Source: Beta vulgaris subsp. vulgaris (taxonomy: Eukaryota > Streptophyta > Magnoliopsida > Caryophyllales > Amaranthaceae). From it: a stretch of DNA of 64,000 nucleotides. Under the pieces are notes generated by a model. It worked only from the letters and a program-made list of their open reading frames with translations, searched no databases and was not told the DNA's origin. Numbering within the stretch: position 1 is the stretch's first letter; the number at the start of each line of letters is the position of its first letter. Where the stretch lies: the NCBI RefSeq assembly GCF_026745355.1, contig NC_079210.1, positions 6,094,015 to 6,158,014 on the forward strand, given 5' to 3'. The translations under genes and the position numbers were made by a program. Below, piece after piece: positions 11,381-20,900 of the stretch.

Positions 11381-11884
11381 TGATGCAAACATTATCAATA
11401 TGACCATGAGAGGAGGGAAGAAATGGCACAAATGGATCAAAATAGGGATTGAGGGAAAAGATATTGAGCTGGCAGGCTGAGCTGGCAATAGAAAAGCTGG
11501 CAATAGAAAGTGGAAGGAGAATGAATGACACCTCACTTAGGGGGAATAAAAACTATATTTGTCCTTTTCTATTCAGTTATTTTTGCAGTAATTCTGTTAG
11601 GAGGAATAACCTCATTTTCTTTTTCCTTTATTTTTCTGCTATCATGTAAAGGCTATAAAAAGCCTATTACCGTTGAGTAATGTTCATGCTAATGAAAACA
11701 ATCTTCCTCTTTTTCTGAATCTCTCTCTCTCTCACTAAGTTCCATTCTTAATCATTATTGATTATTGATTCATTTCTTGAAGGTTATTCTACATTCTAAC
11801 TTTCTGAAATTATCAATACTAATTCTCATCTCTTAAATGAGGTTGGATTAGATTATCCTAAGCAACTGTAAGTCAGTTGTATCA
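11381..11884 (+). repeat. 5' LTR
   Basis: It starts TGATGCAAAC and ends AGTTGTATCA, and pairs with the 3' LTR at 16475-16974. A TATA box, TATAAAA, lies at 11654-11660 within GGCTATAAAAAGCC, which would place the transcription start about 30 bases later. A CT dinucleotide run near 11720-11736 is four bases longer than in the 3' copy. Confidence 0.95.
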
Positions 11885-11886
11885 TA

Positions 11887-11897
11887 GGTATCAGAGC
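11887..11897 (+). promoter_or_regulatory. Primer-binding site (initiator tRNA-Met)
   Basis: GGTATCAGAGC lies two bases after the 5' LTR. It is complementary to the 3' end of plant initiator methionine tRNA, the usual primer for this class. The canonical site starts TGGTATC; here the base before GG is A. Confidence 0.9.
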
Positions 11898-11918
11898 AGT
11901 TGAGTCCTTGGAGTAATC

Positions 11919-14900
11919 ATGCCACCCAAACCTACAGGCAGGGTTAGCGAAGAAGGAGAGTATGTGTCATCATCAGACCTCCAGAAGCTAGAGGTAACCA
12001 TTAAAAACTTGCTAGAACAAAACCAGATCAGTAATAGCTTGAATATAGATAAAAACACCCAGACTATTACAGACATTACAAAGAAACTTGATGAAACTCA
12101 TGCTCTAAACACCATGAACATTGATAAAAATGCAAAATCAATCTCTGAACTGAGTGATTTAATGATGGGGTTGTCTGTTCAAATTACCAAATTAGTATCT
12201 GAGAAAGATACAGAGGGCCAGGCTAATAATGTGTTAGTTAATCACACCCAGGGAAATCAATCTTATCAGTTTTCCACTAGGCTCACTAAGATTGAGTTTC
12301 CTAAATTTGAAGGGGAAGGGCTGAAATCTTGGTTGTATAAGTGTAACCAGTTCTTTGAGTTGGATAATGTAAATGATTTGCAAAAAGTAAAATTAGCAGC
12401 TATCCATCTGGAAGGTAGAGCTCTGTTATGGCACCAGAGTTACACTAAGAGTAAGGGAGTGGTTAGCTGGAATCAGTATGTGCAAGACATAACTGATCGC
12501 TTTGGAGAGATTTATGATGATCCCATGGCAGACTTGAAGGCCTTAAAACAAACTGGTACCATTCAACAGTACCATGACTCATTTGATAGCTTGGCCAGTA
12601 GATTAACCTTATCACCTGAACACTTGCTGAGCTGCTACTTGGGAGGACTGGAGGAAGAAATCCAGCTAGCAGTAAGAATGTTCACACCCAGTACCATCCA
12701 ACAAGCCCACTGTTTGGCAAAACTCCAGGAGGCAGTACACAGGAATAGGAAACCTAAAACACTACCACCACAAAAAGCCTTACCTCCCCTTTTACCTACA
12801 CCCAAGCTCACCCCAGGTCCTAACTCTTCCTGGAAGGGAACCACACAGAAATTTAACCCTACAAACAACCCAAATAGGAGGACCCTTACTGCTGCTGAAA
12901 TGGGGGAAAAAAGAGCCAAGGGTCTTTGTTTTTGGTGTGATGAAAAATATGATCAGGGACATAAATGTAAAGGGAAGAGACCCCAGCTGTTTCACATTGA
13001 GGTAGAAGATGATGAAGAGGAGCAGGAAACAGAAGAGAGTGAAGAGACTCAAACAGAACCTATGTGTGCTCAGATATCCTTGCAAGCCTTAGATGGAAAC
13101 TGTAACTTCCAAACTATGAGGATGGTAGGCCAACACAACAAGAAGCCTCTACAGGTCTTGTTGGACAGTGGGAGTACTCATAACTTCCTAGATTCCTCCA
13201 CTGCAGCAAGGTTAAGATGTAAGGTAGAGAAGGTAGCTCCAATGTGGGTGAAAGTAGCGGATGGGGGTCAAATCAAGTGTGACTCCATCACTAGGAACTT
13301 TGAGTGGAGAATGCAAGGATATACTTTCAATGCAGATCTTCTACTACTGCCACTGAGTGGGAGTGATGCAGTAATGGGAATACAATGGTTCACGACCCTA
13401 GGTCCAATCCTTTGGGATTTCAAAAACCTAACCATGGAGTTTAAGCAAGATGGCAGGAAGGTGAAGTTGAGAGGGGCTACCACAATGAGGCTAAAAAGCA
13501 TACCATCTGAACAGCTCATTAAGCTAATACAACATACAGGGGAACTCTCTACGATGCAGGTAGTACCAGTGCATAGCTATTTTAATCCACAACTCAATTC
13601 CTTGCAACCTGAGGACAGCCTACATCCTGATATCCTTTACCTACTACAAAAATTCCCTAAACTTTTCTCAGATATTTCTGAATTACCACCTACTAGGGAG
13701 AAATTTGATCACAAAATTCCTCTCAAAGACAACACCCAAGCCATAAATATTCGACCATACAGGTACCCTGCAACCCAGAAAAATATCATTGAAGAGTTGG
13801 TTCAGGAGCTTTTGGACCAGGGACTAATCAGAGATAGCACCAGCTCTTTTGCTGCCCCAGTAGTCTTAGTCAAGAAGAGAGATGGGGGGTGGAGAATGTG
13901 TGTTGACTACAGGGCTCTCAACAAGGCCACTGTGAAGGACAAGTTCCCTATACCTGTTATTGAAGAGTTACTGGATGAGCTACAAGGTACCTCATACTTC
14001 TCTAAAATTGCCTTGAAATCTAGCTATCATCAGATTAGGATGCATGATGGTGACATCCATAAGACTGCATTTAAGACTCATTTTGGTCATTTTGAGTACT
14101 TGGTCATGCCATTTGGACTGACCAATGCACCCTCTACCTTTCAGTCTTTAATGAACTTTGTGTTTAAACCATACTTGAGGAAATTTGTACTAGTATTCTT
14201 TGATGATATAGTAGTTTATAGTCCCACTTGGGAGCAGCATCTTAACCATTTACAGGTTGTCCTGGAAGCCATGGAGGACAATTCCCTTCATGCCAATTTG
14301 AAGAAATGTTCCTTTGGGTCCACCAGAGTTAATTATTTGGGGCACATTATCTCTGAAGAAGGGGTTACAACTGAGCCAGAGAAGATTCAAGCCATACTGG
14401 ACTGGCCCCAACCTAAAACTCTCAAGCAGCTCAGAGGGTTCCTAGGCCTCACAGGATACTACAGAAGGTTTGTGAAGGATTATGGGAAGGTGTGCAAGCC
14501 CCTGACAAATCTACTCAAAGTAGATGCTTTTCACTGGAACTCAACAGCAACTGAAGCCTTTGAATTATTGAAGAAAACCATGACTAGCCCACCTGTGCTA
14601 GCCTTACCAAACTTTCAGAAACAATTTGTCATTGAAACTGATGCTTCTGGCTCTGGGATAGGGGCAGTGCTCATGCAAGAGGGTCATCCTATTGCCTTTA
14701 TTAGTAAAGGGTTATCTGAAAGAAATTTGCACCTCTCAGCTTATGAGAAGGAGCTATTAGCAATTGTCTATGCTGTGAGGAAGTGGCAACACTACCTCAT
14801 GGTCATGCCCTTCATCATCAGGACTGACCAACAAAGTCTGAGATACCTCCTGAGTCACAAAATTGTAACTCCATTTCAGCAGAAATGGATGTCCAAGTTA

Positions 14901-16574
14901 GCAGGCCTGGACTACATCATTGAGTATAAAAGTGGAGGGGAGAATAAGGTAGCAGACGCATTATCTCGAATTGACAACCCCCAGATCATGGCTCTCCTAG
15001 TCTCTACTCTAGATTCCACCTTGCTAGAAGAGATTCAAAGGGTGTGGCAGGAAGATCCTAACATGAAGGCTCTCATTCAGGAAGTGACCACCAACCCTAG
15101 CTCTCACCCTCATTTCTCTTGGCAGAATAGCCAACTCAGGAGGAAGGGAAGGTTGGTTATTGGAAACAGCTCTCCTCTTAAAAACAAGATACTCACTTGG
15201 CTCCACAACTCACCAGTAGGAGGACACTCAGGGATAGAAGCAACTGTGAGAAGAATTAAGACCTTATTTTACTGGTCTGGCATGAAGAGGGAGGTCACCA
15301 ATCACATTAAACACTGTGAAGTATGCCAACAGTGTAAGTATGATCATAGCGCTTCTCCAGGGTTGCTCCAGCCTCTTCCTATTCCAGAGAGAGTTTGGGA
15401 GGAGATAACCATGGATTTTGTAGAAGGGTTACCAAACTCCATGGGCAAAACAGTGATAATGGTGGTAGTTGACAGGCTCAGCAAGTATGGCCACTTTATC
15501 TCCCTATCTCACCCTTTCACAGCTCTCAAGGTGGCCCAAGCTTACCTGGATCAGGTACACAAGCTTCATGGATCACCTAAATCTATTGTTTCTGATAGAG
15601 ATAAGATCTTCATTAGTGGTTTCTGGTCTGAGTTAATGAAGTTACAAGGGGTACACCACAAGCTGTCCACTGCTTATCATCCCCAAACTGATGGACAAAC
15701 TGAGGTTCTAAATAGGTGTCTAGAAACTTACTTGAGGTGTATGTGTACTGACACTCCTCAGGAATGGGCAAAATGGTTGGCCCTTGCAGAGTATTGGTAT
15801 AATACTTCTTACCATTCAGCCATTGGTCTCTCTCCCTATGAAGTACTATATGGTCAATCACCCCCTACACATATTCCTTACTTGGCTGGTTCAACACCCA
15901 TAGAAAGTGTGGACAGAAGCCTACAGAGAAGGGAGGAGATGATAGCTTTATTAAAAGAGCATCTGAGCAGGGCTCGCAATAGAATGAAACAGCAAGCAGA
16001 TAGGAAGAGAAGTGACAGGGAATTCATAATTGGAGACTGGGTCTATGTCAAACTCCACCCCTATCAACAACAATCAGTTCAAGCTAGGACTAATCAAAAG
16101 CTGGCTCCTAAGTACTATGGTCCATACGAGATCATCAAGAAGATTGGAGCAGTTGCTTATACATTGAAACTACCCCCCTCTTCTAAAATACACCCTACTT
16201 TTCATGTCTCTCTCTTAAAGAAACACCATGGACCCTTACCTGTCAGACATGACCCCACTTCCTTCCATATACCCACCTCTGCTGAAACCAGATACCCCAT
16301 AGCTGTCATTGATAAGAGAACTATCAAGAGGGGCCATCATGCTGTAACTCAGTGGCTAATCCACTGGTCTCACACCGGTCCTGAGGAAGCAACCTGGGAA
16401 GATGCCATTGCTATCGAGGAGCAATTTCCACAATTTGATCCTTGGGGTCAAGGATCAGCTCAAGGGAAGGGCATTGATGCAAACATCAGCAATATGACCA
16501 TGAGAGGAGGGAAGAAATGGCACAAATGGATCAAAATAGGGATTGAGGGAAAAGATACTGAGCTGGCAGGCTGA
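11919..16574 (+). CDS. Gag-Pol polyprotein, Ty3/gypsy
   Basis: A single frame of 1551 codons without stops or frameshifts. In order it shows: a gag domain (about residues 100-260, FPKFEGEGLKSWLYKCNQFF); a zinc-knuckle-like CFWC...GHKC at 337-350 with unusual spacing; an aspartic protease DSGST (D416); reverse transcriptase with MPFGLTNAPSTFQ and FFDDI (D762, D763); RNase H with TDASGSG (D908); an integrase HHCC region and a DDE core D1166, D1226, E1262 (exactly 35 residues between the last two); and a chromodomain-like tail (about 1460-1510, WSHTGPEEATWED). Oddity: in the first RT catalytic motif, normally K-I/L-D-L, residue 698 is Ala (KIALKSSYHQI), so one of the three metal-binding aspartates is missing. 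The frame crosses the purine tract and ends about 100 bases inside the 3' LTR. Confidence 0.95.
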   Translation: MPPKPTGRVSEEGEYVSSSDLQKLEVTIKNLLEQNQISNSLNIDKNTQTITDITKKLDETHALNTMNIDKNAKSISELSDLMMGLSVQITKLVSEKDTEGQANNVLVNHTQGNQSYQFSTRLTKIEFPKFEGEGLKSWLYKCNQFFELDNVNDLQKVKLAAIHLEGRALLWHQSYTKSKGVVSWNQYVQDITDRFGEIYDDPMADLKALKQTGTIQQYHDSFDSLASRLTLSPEHLLSCYLGGLEEEIQLAVRMFTPSTIQQAHCLAKLQEAVHRNRKPKTLPPQKALPPLLPTPKLTPGPNSSWKGTTQKFNPTNNPNRRTLTAAEMGEKRAKGLCFWCDEKYDQGHKCKGKRPQLFHIEVEDDEEEQETEESEETQTEPMCAQISLQALDGNCNFQTMRMVGQHNKKPLQVLLDSGSTHNFLDSSTAARLRCKVEKVAPMWVKVADGGQIKCDSITRNFEWRMQGYTFNADLLLLPLSGSDAVMGIQWFTTLGPILWDFKNLTMEFKQDGRKVKLRGATTMRLKSIPSEQLIKLIQHTGELSTMQVVPVHSYFNPQLNSLQPEDSLHPDILYLLQKFPKLFSDISELPPTREKFDHKIPLKDNTQAINIRPYRYPATQKNIIEELVQELLDQGLIRDSTSSFAAPVVLVKKRDGGWRMCVDYRALNKATVKDKFPIPVIEELLDELQGTSYFSKIALKSSYHQIRMHDGDIHKTAFKTHFGHFEYLVMPFGLTNAPSTFQSLMNFVFKPYLRKFVLVFFDDIVVYSPTWEQHLNHLQVVLEAMEDNSLHANLKKCSFGSTRVNYLGHIISEEGVTTEPEKIQAILDWPQPKTLKQLRGFLGLTGYYRRFVKDYGKVCKPLTNLLKVDAFHWNSTATEAFELLKKTMTSPPVLALPNFQKQFVIETDASGSGIGAVLMQEGHPIAFISKGLSERNLHLSAYEKELLAIVYAVRKWQHYLMVMPFIIRTDQQSLRYLLSHKIVTPFQQKWMSKLAGLDYIIEYKSGGENKVADALSRIDNPQIMALLVSTLDSTLLEEIQRVWQEDPNMKALIQEVTTNPSSHPHFSWQNSQLRRKGRLVIGNSSPLKNKILTWLHNSPVGGHSGIEATVRRIKTLFYWSGMKREVTNHIKHCEVCQQCKYDHSASPGLLQPLPIPERVWEEITMDFVEGLPNSMGKTVIMVVVDRLSKYGHFISLSHPFTALKVAQAYLDQVHKLHGSPKSIVSDRDKIFISGFWSELMKLQGVHHKLSTAYHPQTDGQTEVLNRCLETYLRCMCTDTPQEWAKWLALAEYWYNTSYHSAIGLSPYEVLYGQSPPTHIPYLAGSTPIESVDRSLQRREEMIALLKEHLSRARNRMKQQADRKRSDREFIIGDWVYVKLHPYQQQSVQARTNQKLAPKYYGPYEIIKKIGAVAYTLKLPPSSKIHPTFHVSLLKKHHGPLPVRHDPTSFHIPTSAETRYPIAVIDKRTIKRGHHAVTQWLIHWSHTGPEEATWEDAIAIEEQFPQFDPWGQGSAQGKGIDANISNMTMRGGKKWHKWIKIGIEGKDTELAG
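16462..16471 (+). promoter_or_regulatory. Polypurine tract
   Basis: AAGGGAAGGG ends three bases before the 3' LTR, where plus-strand priming is expected. It lies inside the gag-pol reading frame. Confidence 0.75.
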
Positions 16575-16974
16575 GCTGGCAATAGAAAAGCTGGCAATAG
16601 AAAGTGGAAGGAGAATGAATGACACCTCACTTAGGGGGAATAAAAACTAGATTTGTCCTTTTCTATTCAGTTATTTTTGCAGTAATTCTGTTAGGAGGAA
16701 TAACCTCATTTTCTTTTTCCTTTATTTTTCTGCTATCATGTAAAGGCTATAAAAAGCCTATTACCGTTGAGTAATGTTCATGCTAATGAAAACAATCTTC
16801 CTCTTTTTCTGAATCTCTCTCTCTCTAAGTTTCATTCTTAATCATTATTGATTATTGATTCATTTCTTGAAGGTTATTCTACATTCTAACTTTCTGAAAT
16901 TATCAATACTAATTCTCATCTCTTAAATGAGGTTGGATTAGATTATCCTAAGCAACTGTAAGTCAGTTGTATCA
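16475..16974 (+). repeat. 3' LTR
   Basis: It starts TGATGCAAAC and ends AGTTGTATCA, followed by the duplicated target CTAAC. The TATA box is at 16749-16755. Its first 100 bases also encode the C-terminus of the polyprotein. Differences from the 5' LTR are few (for example ATCAGC for ATTATC near the start). Confidence 0.95.
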
Positions 16975-17385
16975 CTAACAGTGTCATTTTTCTGTCTTTT
17001 CTCATCTTGCTCCTGTCTAACTTTGTTATATGAATCTAATATCGCTGATCTATCAACTGTTTTGATCACAAAGGCTCCATTCCGATAAAGAAGAGGTTAG
17101 ATGATCGTACTAGGTTCTTGTCTGTTTGTTTGACAGGCCACAGGCTTCCTGAGAATTGTATTTGGGACCTCTCACAACAGAGGGTTCGACATTCCAGAAC
17201 ATGGGAAAGTCATCACTCCCTCACTAAAACCATTATAGTATCCCCATTAAGCTCAAACATGATTTGAAGGGGCATCGAAGAGAGAAGGACAGTGAATGTC
17301 TTTGTGAAGCTTACAATTGGGCTCAGCCCGTCTGACGAGAATATTGGGTCAGATGGTCTGACCCAATACTTTCACTTAGTGATTT

Positions 17386-17570
17386 AGCTAGTTGCTTAGG
17401 TAGGTACTACAATCACCATTTCCTTTTTTTTATATATAAATTATCACTTATTGAAAATCTATTTGTTGTGTAGGATCCAACATTTTGGCTAAGCCAATTT
17501 GCTCTATAGAGTCATTTTGCTTAGTAAAGCAAAACTCCATTATATGCTCCAATAGTTAAGCAACTAGCTA
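17386..17570. mobile_element. Short MITE-like inverted repeat element
   Basis: The left end TAGCTAGTTGCTTA and right end TAAGCAACTAGCTA are perfect inverted repeats 185 bases apart. The interior has further self-complementary words (TTGGCTAAGCCAA). Family not assigned. It lies about 370 bases upstream of the membrane-protein gene and may be in its promoter. Confidence 0.55.
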
Positions 17571-17938
17571 TATATTTTACAAAATTGCTAGCAAGTCCTT
17601 CTTTCGCAACATTGGAGATTATTTGGAGTATCGACCTGTTGTAATGACACCACAACGTTCCAGCATTGATTACACTCCTTAGTCACACGACGAGTGGCAC
17701 CTTCTCAACACGTCGCCTGTGCCCTTGCGCCGCCTCGCCAAAATCAACTTCACTTTTTACAAACCCAACAACTTTTTTTTTTCCTTCATTTGCATTTATG
17801 AATTATGAGAAAGAGAAAATTTCAACATTTTATAAGCCATCCACTAAAAATGTTTACTTGAGATGAAATTTAGAACTGCACCATCTTAAAAATTTAATTG
17901 TCATTGTTTATCATTTAGGCCTTTCCAATTTTCATTTG

Positions 17939-20900
17939 ATGAAGGTTCCTGTGGGTTTTATTGCAAATCTTTGGAGCTTCATCAAATTTCTGCCTTTCTT
18001 CATCTTGCTTCTCATTTTGGGCATCTTCAAAGGTCCTATTTTTTCTATATTATTTACTAATTAACTCTTCATTATTTTTCTTTTGATAATAAGCTTTAAT
18101 TTATAGTATTTTCTAACCATTATTTTGTTTAATAAACTGCATTTACTACTTTATGGAAAGCATAATTTTAAGATAATTTGACCCATAACATAATTTCACC
18201 CATAACTAAGTTATGGGTGATCATTTGGGCAGCTAAGTTAGAAAATGTTGTCAACTTTAATTACTCTGAATAAGTATTGTAGCATTTAATACTGTATTGT
18301 TATTATTCATCATTTCATTGACCTCTAATTTTATAAGCAAATGATACTTGTATTGGTGGTGTAGAAATCACTTATTAGGGTTTATTTTGCCTTAGATTTT
18401 GAAGTAGCTTAAATGATAATTTTTTACAAAGTACTAGTGTATGCTAGAATTTAGCTTTTGTAGTAGTGTTTCACAAAAGTCAACAAAACTAGCTGTTGTG
18501 TGGTTAGCAAAATCTACCATATATAGCTTCGAGGTACCATTTTTTTCTATTTATTTTGTTATTTCAACAAGAAGTTTATGCCAAAAACCTGTATTAAATA
18601 GCTAATTCAATTGCTACCTTTAACACACTACTAGTCTACGGCTAATGGTTACTCATAGCTTGTAGTTATTACAACCGCTAGTTTTGCCGAACATGTCCTT
18701 AGTCCTAAGGGATTAGGTAAAGAACTTTCATTGTGAGTTATGAGGATTATGGTGGATGGGTATGGAACAACTTGGTTAAAATCAATTTCATCTTTTAGCA
18801 TTGGTGCAATTGAAATGTGTGTAGATAGACAATACATACTTATTCCAACATAAATCTTGGTTTTTGGATGCCAATGAACTATTTATTGCAATTGTTGAAG
18901 CAGTGCAATTGTAATTTGATAGGAAGCCTACGTTGAGACTTGATAAGTCCTTTCGAGACGGTACTATCGAGTCTCACCTCCTTTCCCTGGTCTAAGTTGT
19001 AGTATGGTTATCTTGCAATGAGAAGTCTCTTATTTACCACTAAGAAAAAGTAATTCTGTATCACAATGATTAGACGAACGATTGTTATAGTTAAATCTTT
19101 GGTCCCTTTTTTATTAACATGGAAAGTATTGGAGATGGAATATTGTGGAGTTGTTAATTGACATAAACACATGAATTCTCACCATCCAAAAAATGGAGGA
19201 TTGATCCCCCTTAGCTAAGTGGAGCTTCACATGTGAAGATCTACTTTCCATACTCGGCCAAACAATTTTTTGTACTTCTCAGTTTGCATTGGAATGTTCT
19301 TCATTCAACCAAGCGAACACTTGATGATTAACTTTAGTAATCCCTATGTCTAGTATGATCATCTCTTGATTATTGATTTCTTCCTTACATGGAACATGCG
19401 AAGTCTTTTTTCTCTCTTTAAAGCATAGTAATAAATGACTCCTTGAAGGTTATTGCTCGTTTGACTATAGATGAAGAATATATTGAGAATAATCATTTAG
19501 TTGTCATAAGATCAAATTCCAGTCAGAAAATTAGTTTCACTTGCAATATCATATATATTTTACACTAACAAGATCACATATATGACCAATAAACTAGTAG
19601 TTTGAGTTCTCAGTTTCCGACTTTTTCTAGAGTTCATGTTTGCCGTCAATAATGGAGTAGTTCGTGGAAGTACTTTTTCTTGTGTAACATACTGCTATAT
19701 TTATTTGCTGTTTCTGTCGAAGTTTTTTCTAGATATAACTTTCTACATTTGTCGAGAATTTTATTCAAATGAGGTTTATGCTGAACTGTGAGAGGTTGAG
19801 TAGTTTATCATAAATCGTAATTTACATGAAACGTTGTTTATATTCTGAAGTGCACTTCACAGCTTTGATCATCAGTCCAGTTGCAGCAGTCATTATCAGT
19901 GTTGGAAATTCTTCAGTGATTATCGGACTGTGGCCTGCTCATTTTATCTGGACTTGTTACTGTGTAGTGAGGTGTGTTTTGTTCTGTTCATTCCACTCTC
20001 AGTACACAGTTTGTGAAGCTTCATATGCTTTTTTGATCTCTCATATTAGTATTCTTTAACCTCATTGTTCTGTTTGGCTTTTGACTACCAGAACAAAGAG
20101 ATTGGGGATGACTCTGAAGATTGGGACATTGCTTTTCTTGCCGATGCCTCTTGTCCTTTGGCCTTTTGCTGGTATCCTTGGGAGTTTTGTAGGTGGGATT
20201 GGATTCGGGTTTTTTTCGCCATTAATTGCAACTTTTGAAGCTGTTGGAGAGAATGTCCCTGATAAATGCTACCACTGTGTAGCTGTAAGATATATTCCTT
20301 TCCAAGCCTATCTTTATATGGTTGCTATTATGCTACAACATGTTATGTTCAATTCACTGAGACTTACTCTGTACATATTTTTGCCTGAATACTTTTCTCT
20401 TATCTTTTATCGATTTAATAAATGGATTTCTTCCAATATTTTTGTTGTAATTGTGTGGGGAATATACAATAATAAGATAGTAGACGATTTCATTGAAGCG
20501 AATTTTTTCATTTATCATCAGTAGCTGGCTGACATTGCATCAGCTATATATGGTTCATCTAGTAGAAGTCGATTGAATGCATATAGTAGTACTTTCAAGC
20601 AAAAACAAAGATAGATGGTGACATACCTCCTCAAAAACTATTCTTCTGGCCATAAGTTTACCATTCCCACGACAACAAGGATTTTTTTTTTTTGACAGAA
20701 CATTACAATATGGTTGATATGGATCTTTTATTTTACATATGGCTTGCTTACATTTACATTACAACAGGATGGCTGTTGGCCAACAATTCAGGCAAGCTGC
20801 ACGGTGGTACGGGACTTCACTGATTTTTGCTTCCACTCCTACTTCTCCTACATGGATGAACTCATCATGAAAACACCTGCTGAGGAGGAGCCCGTGGAGA

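Larger units (their letters stand above)
11381..16974 (+). mobile_element. Complete Ty3/gypsy (chromovirus-type) LTR retrotransposon
   Basis: All landmarks are present: a 504-base 5' LTR, a tRNA-iMet primer-binding site, one uninterrupted gag-pol frame, a purine tract, a 500-base 3' LTR, and the five-base duplication CTAAC on both sides (11376-11380 and 16975-16979). LTRs begin TGATGC and end TGTATCA. By eye the LTRs differ at about five substitutions plus one four-base indel in a CT run, about 1 percent. With a commonly used plant rate near 1.3e-8 per site per year this is a few hundred thousand years. Domain order (RT-RNase H before integrase, then a chromodomain-like tail) identifies Ty3/gypsy. 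Confidence 0.95.

Noticed and set aside
12635..15861. Minus-strand frames antisense to gag-pol
   Set aside because: Shadows of the retrotransposon frame; none carries an independent motif.
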